Notes under the pieces: generated by a model
What the model saw: only the letters and a program-made list of their open reading frames with translations
The model's database searches: none
What the model was told of the DNA's origin: nothing
Assembly (NCBI GenBank): GCA_937982495.1
Contig: CALJLX010000371.1
Span: 1 to 12,423 of the forward strand
DNA from: an uncultured Desulfuromonas sp.
GTDB taxonomy: Bacteria; Desulfobacterota; Desulfuromonadia; Desulfuromonadales; Trichloromonadaceae
DNA: 12,423 nt
Direction: 5' to 3'
Position numbers and translations under genes: made by a program
Shown here: one piece after another, positions 5,864 through 12,405 of the stretch
Numbering within the stretch: the stretch's first letter is position 1
Layout: every line of letters starts with the position of its first letter

Positions 5864-6552
5864 AGCTCCCCGCGCCTCTCCTCGAAGGGCGTCTGTTGCG
5901 CCGCTATCAGCGCTTTCTCACCGACGTCGAGCTGGCCGACGGTGCCGTCGTCACCGCCCACACCCCTAACACCGGCAGCATGAAACAGTGCTCCGTCCCC
6001 GGGCACCGGGTATTGATTTCCTTCGCCGACAACCCGGCGCGCAAGCTGCCCTACACCCTGGAACTGATCGAGGTCGAGGGATACTGGGTCGATACCCACA
6101 CCCATCGCACCAATCGAGTGGTGGAAGAGGGCTTGCGCCGGGGCTGGATCGACGGACTCGCCGGGTTCGAGGTCCGGCCGGAATTCCCCTATCACGACAG
6201 CCGTATCGATTTTCTGCTGGAAAAGCCCGGAGAAAAGGTGCTGGTCGAGGTCAAGAACGTCACGCTCTGTTGTGAGCCGCACGTCGCCTGCTTTCCCGAC
6301 GCCGTCACCGCTCGCGGCCAGAAGCACCTGCGGGAGCTGCTGCGCGCTCGGCAGGAGGGCTATCGGGCGGTGATCTTCTTTCTCGTCCAGCGTGGCGAAG
6401 CGACCGCCTTTACCCCCGCCGACGCCATCGATCCCGAATATGGCCGCCTGCTCCGCCAGGTCACCGCCGCCGGCGTCGAAGCCCTGGCCTACAAAAGCAT
6501 CGTCACCCCGGAAGAAAACCGGGTCGGGGCGCGGATGCCGATCATTTTCTAA
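5860..6552 (+). CDS. sfsA: SfsA family DNA/RNA nuclease
   Basis: SfsA was named for sugar-fermentation stimulation in E. coli and is now annotated as a DNA-binding nuclease of the PD-(D/E)xK type. The 230-residue product has the N-terminal OB-like part with AHTPNTGSMKQC (33-44) and NPARKLPYTLELIEV. The catalytic core is SRIDFLL with Asp117 and LVEVKNVTL with Glu130 and Lys132. The conserved FPDAVTARGQKHLREL follows. The start is GTG at 5860, overlapping the serB TGA as GTGA, with GGAG at 5848-5851 eight bases upstream; there is no ATG near the domain boundary. It is probably co-translated with serB. The C-terminus appears complete, but its TAA coincides with the first base of the inverted-repeat element at 6552. 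Confidence 0.93.
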   Translation: MKLPAPLLEGRLLRRYQRFLTDVELADGAVVTAHTPNTGSMKQCSVPGHRVLISFADNPARKLPYTLELIEVEGYWVDTHTHRTNRVVEEGLRRGWIDGLAGFEVRPEFPYHDSRIDFLLEKPGEKVLVEVKNVTLCCEPHVACFPDAVTARGQKHLRELLRARQEGYRAVIFFLVQRGEATAFTPADAIDPEYGRLLRQVTAAGVEALAYKSIVTPEENRVGARMPIIF

Positions 6553-6694
6553 AAGCGGCCTCTCGCCCGCGCCTTGCCAGGCGCTAGAGCACGCAGAGAT
6601 CGCAGAGATAATCTTAAAAAGAACTTCTCTTTATGTTTTCTCTGCGTCCTCTGCGAACTCTAGCGCGCGTAGCGAGCGGGCGAGAGGCCGCTTT
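6552..6694. repeat. Composite inverted-repeat element (MITE/REP-like) between sfsA and tmcAL
   Basis: The outer arms form a perfect 19-bp inverted repeat (6552-6570 and 6676-6694; AAAGCGGCCTCTCGCCCGC and its inverse). An inner inverted repeat of 28 bases per arm (6581-6608 and 6639-6666) matches at 24 of 28. The left inner arm holds the tandem CGCAGAGAT-CGCAGAGAT (6592-6609). The A+T-rich loop (6609-6638) differs sharply from the GC-rich flanks. A further small hairpin, GCGCCT-TGCC-AGGCGC, sits at 6569-6584. There is no transposase gene. CGCAGAG-type intergenic repeats are, from memory, common in Geobacter-like genomes, so this may be a member of a dispersed family. The left end includes the last base of the sfsA stop codon. 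The element could fold into a long RNA or DNA hairpin and reduce read-through to tmcAL. Confidence 0.8.
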
Positions 6695-6718
6695 CGATGT
6701 TGTCGTTACGGAGCGTGC

Positions 6719-7954
6719 ATGCGTGCGGTCGGTCTGATCACCGAATACAACCCCTTCCACAATGGCCATCTGCACCACTTGCGCGAAAGCCTGCGGGTTA
6801 CCGGGGCCGAGACGGCGGTGGCGGTGATGAGCGGCCATTTTCTCCAGCGGGGCGAGCCGGCGCTGGTGGACAAGTGGGTGCGGACGGAAATGGCCCTGCG
6901 CGCCGGGGTCGATGTGGTGGTGGAGCTGCCCTTTCCCTGGGCCTGCAACAGCGCGCCCCTGTTCGCTTCGGGGGCGGTGCGGACGCTGGATGCCCTGGGG
7001 GTCGATGCCCTCTGTTTCGGCAGCGAATCGGGGGAGCTGGCGGCACTGCAACGTTGCGCCGAACTGCTGCTCACCGAGGAAGCCCGGATCGCCGAACGTA
7101 CCGCCCACCTGCTGCGGCAAGGGGTCAATTATCCCACCGCCCGGGCCCGCTGTCTGGGCGAGCTGGGCGTTGCCGACGGCGAACTGCTCGCCGCGCCCAA
7201 CAACATCCTCGGCATCGAGTATCTCAAGGCCCTGCGCCGGACCGGGGCCGCCATCGTTCCCCATGCCATCCCCCGCATTGGCGCCGGTTTTCACGAAGAG
7301 CGCGCCGTCGGCGATATCGCCAGCGCCACCGGCATCCGGCACCGGCTGGGACGGGGGGAAGAAGTGGCGGACTTTATCCCGCTCCCGGCCCACGTGCCTT
7401 TCGGCCGAGCGCTGGCGGCCGGGCAGGTCCTTGACGAAGAGCATCTTTATCGCTTGCTGTCGGCCCGTCTGCTGCGCGGCGCCGATTCCCTGCGCGGGCT
7501 CTATCAGGTGGAAGCGGGGATTGCTGAGCGTCTTTACGGGGCCGCTTGCGCCGGTGAAGGCTATGCCGGGCTGGTTGCCGCCGTCAAATCCCGCCATCTG
7601 ACCCGCACCCGCGTGCAGCGCCTGCTCGCCTATGTGCTGAATGAAGTGACGGCCGAGGAGATGACCGCCTGGCTGGAGACCGGCCCCCTTTACCTGCACC
7701 TGCTCGGCGCCACGGAAAAGGGGCGGAGCTGGCTCGCCGCCGGGCGCAAGGCGCGGACCCTGCCGCTGATCGGCAACTATTCCCGCATCGTCCCCCTGCT
7801 CAAGAAACGCTATGGCGCGACCAGTCGCGCTTTTTTCCTGGCTTCGGGGATGCTGCGACTGGAAACGCGAGCCACGGCCAACTACACGCTGCTGATGCGG
7901 CGATGGCGCGGCGGGTCACGCGTCCGGGATTATACCACCGATGTTCTCTCCTGA
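6719..7954 (+). CDS. tmcAL: tRNA(Met) cytidine acetate ligase TmcAL
   Basis: TmcAL (B. subtilis YlbM) activates acetate with ATP and attaches it to C34 of elongator tRNA(Met), making N4-acetylcytidine for accurate AUG decoding. The 411-residue product starts with GLITEYNPFHNGHLHHL (5-21), whose HNGH (14-17) is the nucleotidyltransferase HIGH-like motif. Other recognisable blocks are VMSGHFLQRGEPALVDKW, DVVVELPF, GVDALCFGSESG, PNNILGIEYLKAL and the IPRIGAGFHEE block. ACGGAG ends six bases or fewer before the ATG at 6719. The frame is open upstream through the repeat element and into sfsA, but homology begins only at this ATG. It appears to be a single-gene unit between the inverted-repeat element and a likely terminator. 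E. coli instead uses the GNAT-type enzyme TmcA. Confidence 0.93.
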   Translation: MRAVGLITEYNPFHNGHLHHLRESLRVTGAETAVAVMSGHFLQRGEPALVDKWVRTEMALRAGVDVVVELPFPWACNSAPLFASGAVRTLDALGVDALCFGSESGELAALQRCAELLLTEEARIAERTAHLLRQGVNYPTARARCLGELGVADGELLAAPNNILGIEYLKALRRTGAAIVPHAIPRIGAGFHEERAVGDIASATGIRHRLGRGEEVADFIPLPAHVPFGRALAAGQVLDEEHLYRLLSARLLRGADSLRGLYQVEAGIAERLYGAACAGEGYAGLVAAVKSRHLTRTRVQRLLAYVLNEVTAEEMTAWLETGPLYLHLLGATEKGRSWLAAGRKARTLPLIGNYSRIVPLLKKRYGATSRAFFLASGMLRLETRATANYTLLMRRWRGGSRVRDYTTDVLS

Positions 7955-7983
7955 CGGGGACGGGAAAACGCCCCGCCGTTTTT
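7954..7983 (+). terminator. Possible imperfect rho-independent terminator of tmcAL
   Basis: ACGGGG-ac-GG can pair with CCCC-g-CCGT across a loop containing GAAAACG, followed by five T (7979-7983). The stem is GC-rich but has bulges, so the call is moderate. It begins at the tmcAL stop codon. Confidence 0.45.
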
Positions 7984-8010
7984 GCCTCCGGGGTGAATAA
8001 TCGTTCTCCA

Positions 8011-8040
8011 TTGGTAATTTACGCGAGTTCTTGGTACAAT
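8011..8040 (+). promoter_or_regulatory. Candidate promoter for the mla operon
   Basis: TTGGTA (8011-8016), 18 bases and TACAAT (8035-8040; 5 of 6 to consensus) predict a start near 8047, about 63 bases before the mlaE start codon. This is an A+T-richer patch in a GC-rich region. No other good promoter is seen before mlaE. Confidence 0.5.
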
Positions 8041-8109
8041 CACTCGGCTTGCGGCAGGGCGGTGTCCGGCGGCAAGCCTTCGCGCGTTTTACAGGGGAGA
8101 TCCGACGCT

Positions 8110-8904
8110 TTGAATCCGGCAAAACCTTTTGAAAAAATCGGGGACAGCTGTCTCGGCTTTCTCGAGCAGGGGGGGCGCATGGGGATTTTCCTTTTCGCCT
8201 GCCTGCTCAATCTGGTCAAGCCGCCCTATCCCCTCTTTCCGGTTATTCGCCAGGCCCATTTCATCGGGGTGCGGTCGCTCTTCGTCATCATCTTCACCGG
8301 CGCTTTCACCGGCATGATCCTCGCCTTGCAGGGCTACTACACCCTGACCAAATTCGGCTCCGAAGGGCTGCTCGGCTCGGCGGTGGCCCTGAGCCTGATC
8401 CGCGAACTGGGGCCGGTACTGACCGCGCTGATGGTGGTCGGCCGGGCCGGTTCGGCGATCTGCGCGGAAATCGGCATCATGCGCAATTCGGAGCAGATCG
8501 ACGCCCTCGAATGCATGGCCATCGATCCCTACAAATACCTGTTGGCGCCCAAGTATCTCGCCGGAATACTGACCTTGCCCCTTTTGACCGCGATCTTCGA
8601 CGTGATCGGCATCCTTGGCGGCTATCTGATCGGGGTGGTGCTGCTCGACGTCAACGGCGGTACCTATTTCCAGGGGATGTACGCCAGCGTCGAATGGCAG
8701 GATGTGAAAATGGGGTTGGTCAAATCCCTGATTTTCGGGCTGCTCATCGTCTGGATTGCCTCGGCCAAGGGCTATTTTCTGCACAAGGAGCGCTCGGGGG
8801 GCTTCGGCGCCGAAGGGGTGAGCCGGGTCACCACCGATGCGGTGGTGCTGTCGTCTGTCGCGATTCTGGTGTGGGATTACCTGATCAGCGCAATTATGTT
8901 ATAG
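8110..8904 (+). CDS. mlaE: MlaE family lipid ABC transporter permease
   Basis: MlaE is the inner-membrane permease of the MCE-type transporter that moves phospholipids between inner and outer membrane to keep outer-leaflet asymmetry. With a TTG start at 8110 the product is 264 residues, close to the 260 of E. coli MlaE. AGGGGAG ends at 8099, ten bases upstream. The next start, ATG at 8179, would remove the N-terminal amphipathic region, and starts further upstream (from 7903) overlap tmcAL. Hydrophobic segments lie at about 55-80, 87-110, 144-179, 200-219 and 243-263. The family block GRAGSAICAEIGIMRNSEQI (111-130) and GVSRVTTDAVV (236-246) are clear. mlaF follows after eight bases. Order mlaE-F-D-A-C differs from E. 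coli mlaFEDCB. Confidence 0.94.
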   Translation: MNPAKPFEKIGDSCLGFLEQGGRMGIFLFACLLNLVKPPYPLFPVIRQAHFIGVRSLFVIIFTGAFTGMILALQGYYTLTKFGSEGLLGSAVALSLIRELGPVLTALMVVGRAGSAICAEIGIMRNSEQIDALECMAIDPYKYLLAPKYLAGILTLPLLTAIFDVIGILGGYLIGVVLLDVNGGTYFQGMYASVEWQDVKMGLVKSLIFGLLIVWIASAKGYFLHKERSGGFGAEGVSRVTTDAVVLSSVAILVWDYLISAIML

Positions 8905-8912
8905 GGGGGGCT

Positions 8913-9713
8913 ATGTCCAAGGAACAACCGGCCGCCGCCATCGAACTGGTCGGGGTGGAGAAGCGCTTCGGCCGACAGACGGTGCTGCGCGACGTCAACC
9001 TGTCCGTCGTCTCCGGCAAGACCACGGTCATTGTCGGCGCCAGCGGCGAGGGCAAGAGCGTCATCATCAAGCACATGCTCGGCCTGGTTCGTCCGGAGCG
9101 GGGGGAAGTGCGGGTCTTCGGCAGCAATCTCGCCCGGGCGCGCAAGAAGGAACTCAATCGTATCCGCATGGAGTTCGGCGTCCTCTTTCAGAACGTCGCG
9201 CTCTTCGATTCGATGAACGTCTTCGATAACGTCGCGCTGCCCCTGCGGGAGAGGACCAAGCTGTCGGAAACGGTGATCCGCGCCAAGGTGCGGGAAAAAC
9301 TCGATCTGATGGATCTGGTCGATGCCGACGACAAATTCCCGGCGCAACTCTCCGGCGGCATGAAGAAACGGGTCGGGCTGGCGCGGGCGCTGATGCTCGA
9401 TCCCAAGGTCGTTTTTTTCGACGAGCCGACCACCGGCCTCGACGTGAGTCGCAGCAACGAAATCTACCGGTTGTTCCACAAGACCCAGCGCCGACTCGGC
9501 TACACGGCGGTGATCGTCAGCCACGACGTGCCGAAGATCTTCAAGCTGGCCGATTATGTGGCCCTGCTCGCCGAGGGCAGGATTCAGGGGGTCATGTCCC
9601 CCGAGGCCTTTCAGCTGTCGGAGCAGCCCCTGATCCGCCGCTATGTGGAAGAAACCATGGGGCCCATTTATTCCAGTGCCAAGGAGGAGGCTGCTTTATA
9701 TGAACCGGCTTAA
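8913..9713 (+). CDS. mlaF: MlaF family lipid ABC transporter ATP-binding protein
   Basis: MlaF is the cytoplasmic ATPase that powers MlaE-dependent lipid transport. The 266-residue product (E. coli 269) has Walker A GASGEGKS (42-49), the Q-loop in VLFQNVALFD, the ABC signature LSGGMKKR (from 146), Walker B VVFFDEPTTGLD with Asp170 and Glu171, and the switch histidine in IVSHDV. The C-terminal extension (QLSEQPLIRRYVEETMGPI) follows the nucleotide-binding domain, as in the family. The ATG at 8913 follows a run of seven G (8904-8910) that serves as an irregular ribosome site. The last 14 bases overlap mlaD, whose ribosome site lies inside mlaF. Confidence 0.95.
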   Translation: MSKEQPAAAIELVGVEKRFGRQTVLRDVNLSVVSGKTTVIVGASGEGKSVIIKHMLGLVRPERGEVRVFGSNLARARKKELNRIRMEFGVLFQNVALFDSMNVFDNVALPLRERTKLSETVIRAKVREKLDLMDLVDADDKFPAQLSGGMKKRVGLARALMLDPKVVFFDEPTTGLDVSRSNEIYRLFHKTQRRLGYTAVIVSHDVPKIFKLADYVALLAEGRIQGVMSPEAFQLSEQPLIRRYVEETMGPIYSSAKEEAALYEPA

Positions 9714-10146
9714 TATCGAAGTCGCCGTCGGCCTGTTCATGGTCGCGGGATTTCTCTGCTTTGTCTGGCTTTCCGTCAAGTTGGGCCATGTCGATTTTTT
9801 CCGGGGGAACGAATATCGGGTCAGTGCCGGCTTCTCCTCTGTTTCCGGTCTCAAGGAAGGTGCGCCGGTGGAGATCGCCGGAGTCAAGATCGGCAAGGTC
9901 TCGCGCATTCGCCTCAATGGCGAAACCTACGAAGCTGAAGTGGAAATGCTGCTGAACAAGGATGTAAAGCTGCAAGATGACAGCATCGCCTCGATTCGCA
10001 CCGCCGGGATCATCGGCGACCGCTACGTGAGCATTTCCCCCGGCGGAAGCGATCTGCTGGTCGAGCCGGACGGAGTCATTTTCGAGACGGAATCGGCCAT
10101 CAATCTCGAAGAACTGATCAGCAAATACGTTTTCGAGAAAAAATAG
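9700..10146 (+). CDS. mlaD: MlaD family MCE-domain protein, inner-membrane lipid-binding subunit
   Basis: MlaD is the MCE subunit that forms a hexameric lipid-binding ring on the periplasmic side of the MlaE permease. The 148-residue product starts NIEVAVGLFMVAGFLC, giving one transmembrane segment (about 8-26). A single MCE domain follows (about 36-115), with FSSVSGLKEGAPVEIAGVKI and later IRTAGIIGDRYVSISPG, hallmarks of the family. It is shorter than E. coli MlaD (183), lacking much of the C-terminal tail after the MCE domain; it ends with a short helix-like EELISKYVFEKK. The ATG at 9700 has an AAGGAGGAGG stretch at 9681-9690. Longer in-frame starts from 9643 lie within mlaF and add no plausible domain. 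Confidence 0.94.
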   Translation: MNRLNIEVAVGLFMVAGFLCFVWLSVKLGHVDFFRGNEYRVSAGFSSVSGLKEGAPVEIAGVKIGKVSRIRLNGETYEAEVEMLLNKDVKLQDDSIASIRTAGIIGDRYVSISPGGSDLLVEPDGVIFETESAINLEELISKYVFEKK

Positions 10147-10154
10147 GGGGATTC

Positions 10155-10865
10155 ATGACTCGGATCGCGCCGCTGCTTCTGTTCTTGCTGCTCTTCTTCA
10201 GCGTTCCGGGTTGGGCCGAGGAGGACTTCTCTCTGGAAGAGGATCCCTTCGCCGAACCGGAAGCGAAAGAGATCGCCGACCCTCTGGAACCGTTGAACCG
10301 GGGCATGTTCTGGGTCAACGACAAGCTCTACGTCTATCTGCTCAAGCCGGTGGCCAAGGGGCTGCGGGTGATTCCCGAACCGGCGCGGGTTTCGGTTTCC
10401 AACTTCTTTTCCAATCTGGGAACGCCGGCGCGGGCGGCCAACAACCTGTTGCAGCTCAAGTTCACCAACACCGCGAGCGAGCTGGCCCGGTTTCTGACCA
10501 ACAGCACCTTCGGCCTGGCGGGACTCTTCGACCCGGCTGCGAAGTGGGGACTGGAGAAAAAAGACGAGGATCTCGGCCAGACCTTCGGCCATTACGGCAT
10601 CGGCCAGGGGTTCTATCTGGTGCTGCCGGTTCTCGGCCCGACCAGTCTGCGGGACGGCCTCGGCCGTATCGGCGACCATTTCGTCGACCCCCTGCCGCCG
10701 GCGCTCAAGACCGAGGAACTGGCGGCCCTGCGTGCCCTCGACGCCGAAAACGAGATCTCTCTCGACAAGGATACCTACGAAGGCATCCGCGAAAACGAAC
10801 TCGACCCTTATCTTTTCGTCCGTGACGCCTACACCCAGATGCGGGCCGGCAAGGTCCGAAAATGA
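10155..10865 (+). CDS. mlaA: MlaA (VacJ) family outer-membrane lipid asymmetry protein, without lipobox
   Basis: MlaA removes mislocalised phospholipid from the outer leaflet of the outer membrane and passes it to MlaC. The 236-residue product has family blocks DPLEPLNRGMF (42-52), RFLTNSTFGLAGLFDPA (from 112) and EDLGQTFGHYGIGQGFYLVL (from 138), followed by LGPTSLRDGLG. It has a signal peptide (1-21, GWA before EED). Unlike E. coli MlaA, a lipoprotein, the whole protein has no cysteine, so it cannot be lipidated at a lipobox. It is presumably cut by signal peptidase I and held in the membrane by its hydrophobic donut-like fold. The ATG follows the mlaD stop by eight bases with AGGGGG at 10145-10150. 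Family assignment is secure. Confidence 0.95.
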   Translation: MTRIAPLLLFLLLFFSVPGWAEEDFSLEEDPFAEPEAKEIADPLEPLNRGMFWVNDKLYVYLLKPVAKGLRVIPEPARVSVSNFFSNLGTPARAANNLLQLKFTNTASELARFLTNSTFGLAGLFDPAAKWGLEKKDEDLGQTFGHYGIGQGFYLVLPVLGPTSLRDGLGRIGDHFVDPLPPALKTEELAALRALDAENEISLDKDTYEGIRENELDPYLFVRDAYTQMRAGKVRK

Positions 10866-10894
10866 AGGGTTTCATGCAATTCAAGGAGGTTGCG

Positions 10895-11518
10895 ATGTAT
10901 TTTAAGCGATTGATTCCGTATCGTTTGTTGCTGGCGCTCGGCGTTTTTCTGCTGGCGGCGAGCGTGGCGGCGGCGACGCCGGGACCGATGGAGCAGGCCC
11001 GGACCACCGTCGACGCGGTGATGGCGATTCTCAGGGAAGCGAACCTGGAAAAAGAGGCGCGGCGGGAAAAGCTCTCCACCACCATCCGCGCCCGCTTCGA
11101 CTTCAACGAGATGTCCCAGCGGATTCTCGCGACCAACTGGAAGAACGCCAGCGCCGAGCAGCGTTCGCGCTTCGTTAATATCTTCTCCGACCTGCTCGAA
11201 CGCAATTACATCGGTCGCATTGAGTCCTACACCGACGAAAAGATCGATTTCCTCAAGGAGCGGGTGCAGGGGAACCGGGCCGCCGTCGATACCGTCATCG
11301 TTACCAAGAGCGCCGAAATCCCCATTTCCTACCGGATGGTGCAACAGGGGAGCGAATGGATGGTCTATGACGTGGTCATCGAGTCGGTGAGCTTCGTCAA
11401 CAACTACCGCAACAGCTATGGCGAAATTCTGAAGAAAGAGGGATTCGACGGGCTGCTGACGCGGATGAAGGAAAAACTGGCGCAACTGGAGCAGGGGGGG
11501 GATTCCAGTCAACCATGA
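10895..11518 (+). CDS. mlaC: MlaC (Ttg2D) family periplasmic phospholipid shuttle
   Basis: MlaC carries phospholipid across the periplasm between MlaA and MlaD. From ATG 10895 the product has 207 residues (E. coli 211). It starts with a signal peptide (about 1-26, hydrophobic core LLLALGVFLLAASVA), then RARFDFNEMSQRIL (from about 59) and the C-terminal YRNSYGEILKKEGFDGLL pattern of the Ttg2 family. The start is chosen because AAGGAGG (10883-10889) lies five bases upstream. An in-frame ATG at 10862 overlaps the mlaA TGA as ATGA, but would lengthen the signal peptide by 11 residues and has a weaker ribosome site. The stop overlaps the next gene as ATGA. No cysteine is seen. Confidence 0.93.
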   Translation: MYFKRLIPYRLLLALGVFLLAASVAAATPGPMEQARTTVDAVMAILREANLEKEARREKLSTTIRARFDFNEMSQRILATNWKNASAEQRSRFVNIFSDLLERNYIGRIESYTDEKIDFLKERVQGNRAAVDTVIVTKSAEIPISYRMVQQGSEWMVYDVVIESVSFVNNYRNSYGEILKKEGFDGLLTRMKEKLAQLEQGGDSSQP

Positions 11519-11982
11519 ACCGTACCGCTCCCGAGGTCTGCGCGCGGATGAAGAACGATCTGCGCTGCTTCAAGTTTCTTTCCGATGCCGATACCGAAAT
11601 CCTCGCCCCCTACTTCAAGTGTCGCCAAGCCGCCGGCGGCGAGGTGCTTTGGAACGAAGGGGATGAATCAAAGTTCGCCGCCTTTGTCATGTCCGGGCGT
11701 ATCGAGGAAAAGAAGAACACCGAATTCGAAGGGCGGCAGATGGTCATCGGCGTTTACAGCGAAGGGACGGTGATCGGCGAGTTCAGCCTGATCGACGACC
11801 TTCCCCGGGCGGTGACCGCCGTCTGTCAGGAGGATGCCCAGCTCTTGCTGCTTCCCCGGGAAAATCTCGACCGCCTGCTGGTGGAGCATCCCGAACTCGG
11901 CATTCGTCTGCTCAAGGGGGTGCTTTTGACCCTTTCCATCCGCCTGCGTAAATCTTTTGAGCGTCTGGTGGCTATTTTTTGA
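11515..11982 (+). CDS. Stand-alone cyclic-nucleotide-binding-domain protein in the mla operon
   Basis: This is a 155-residue cytoplasmic protein made of one CNBD/CRP-N-like beta-roll, with no signal peptide, no transmembrane segment and no helix-turn-helix. The roll spans about 16-125. WNEGDESKFAAFVMSGRIE (46-64) is the early strand block. The phosphate-binding cassette is IGEFSLIDDLPRAVTAV (87-103), keeping the key Glu89 and Arg98, so cyclic-nucleotide binding is possible. One helix (about 126-152) follows and could mediate dimer or partner contact. Without a DNA-binding domain it is unlikely to be a transcription factor. Its ATG overlaps the mlaC TGA (ATGA, 11515-11518), implying coupled translation with the transporter genes. 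No mlaB (STAS) gene is present in the operon. Its function is unknown to me; a regulatory role for the Mla transporter is inferred from position only. Confidence 0.85.
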   Translation: MNRTAPEVCARMKNDLRCFKFLSDADTEILAPYFKCRQAAGGEVLWNEGDESKFAAFVMSGRIEEKKNTEFEGRQMVIGVYSEGTVIGEFSLIDDLPRAVTAVCQEDAQLLLLPRENLDRLLVEHPELGIRLLKGVLLTLSIRLRKSFERLVAIF

Positions 11983-12011
11983 CGGATAAACCCCAAGGAG
12001 CGGATTTGCCC

Positions 12012-12362
12012 ATGAATTGCCGTCAATGGCGAAAAATCAGTGGATTGTTCATCGTCGGTCTGCTTTCGGCCTGCTCTCTGCCCTATGGCGAGCCGCCCGT
12101 AGCCGTGGACGGCGAGGGGGTCGCCCGGGTCTACGAATGTCGGGACGATTTTGCCTTCCTCGTCCGGGTCGAAGGGGATCGCGCCCGGCTCGTTCTGCCC
12201 GACCGGACCCTGACCCTGCCCCGTCAGCAGGTGGCTTCGGGATTGAAGTACGCTCGCGGCGACGTGGCCCTCTCTCTGTGGAAGGACGAGGCGATGCTGG
12301 AGATCGAGGATGGAATCCGCCGGACCTGTATCCTCAACCCCAAACGGAAGACGTTGGATTGA
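12012..12362 (+). CDS. MliC-like lysozyme-inhibitor family lipoprotein
   Basis: This is a 116-residue lipoprotein: signal sequence 1-20, lipobox LLSAC with the lipidated Cys21, then Ser at +2, which favours the outer membrane. The rest is one small domain resembling MliC/PliC inhibitors of C-type lysozyme. It shows ARVYEC (Cys43), a strand with LVLPDRTLTLPR, ASGLKYARGD (75-84), LWKDEAMLEI (89-98) and a second Cys106 positioned to pair with Cys43. In known MliC proteins the SG-x-x-Y loop and a nearby lysine contact the lysozyme active site; Ser76 and Lys91 could be equivalents. The ATG at 12012 is 11 bases after AAGGAG (11995-12000). An in-frame TTG at 12006 with five-base spacing is an alternative and adds two residues. 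It lies 29 bases after the CNBD gene, probably last in the operon. Confidence 0.75.
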   Translation: MNCRQWRKISGLFIVGLLSACSLPYGEPPVAVDGEGVARVYECRDDFAFLVRVEGDRARLVLPDRTLTLPRQQVASGLKYARGDVALSLWKDEAMLEIEDGIRRTCILNPKRKTLD

Positions 12363-12405
12363 CCTTTCTTCCGGAAAGCACAAAGCAAGCTGAAGACCCA
12401 TCGAA

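Noticed and set aside
6614..7699. A 361-codon open frame antisense to tmcAL
   Set aside because: The same GC-driven shadow effect; the plus-strand product is a full-length, motif-complete TmcAL.
10862..10894. Earlier mlaC start at 10862 overlapping the mlaA stop
   Set aside because: The AAGGAGG site at 10883-10889 fits the ATG at 10895, and the longer form puts 11 unhelpful residues before the signal peptide. Coupling through ATGA remains possible but less likely.
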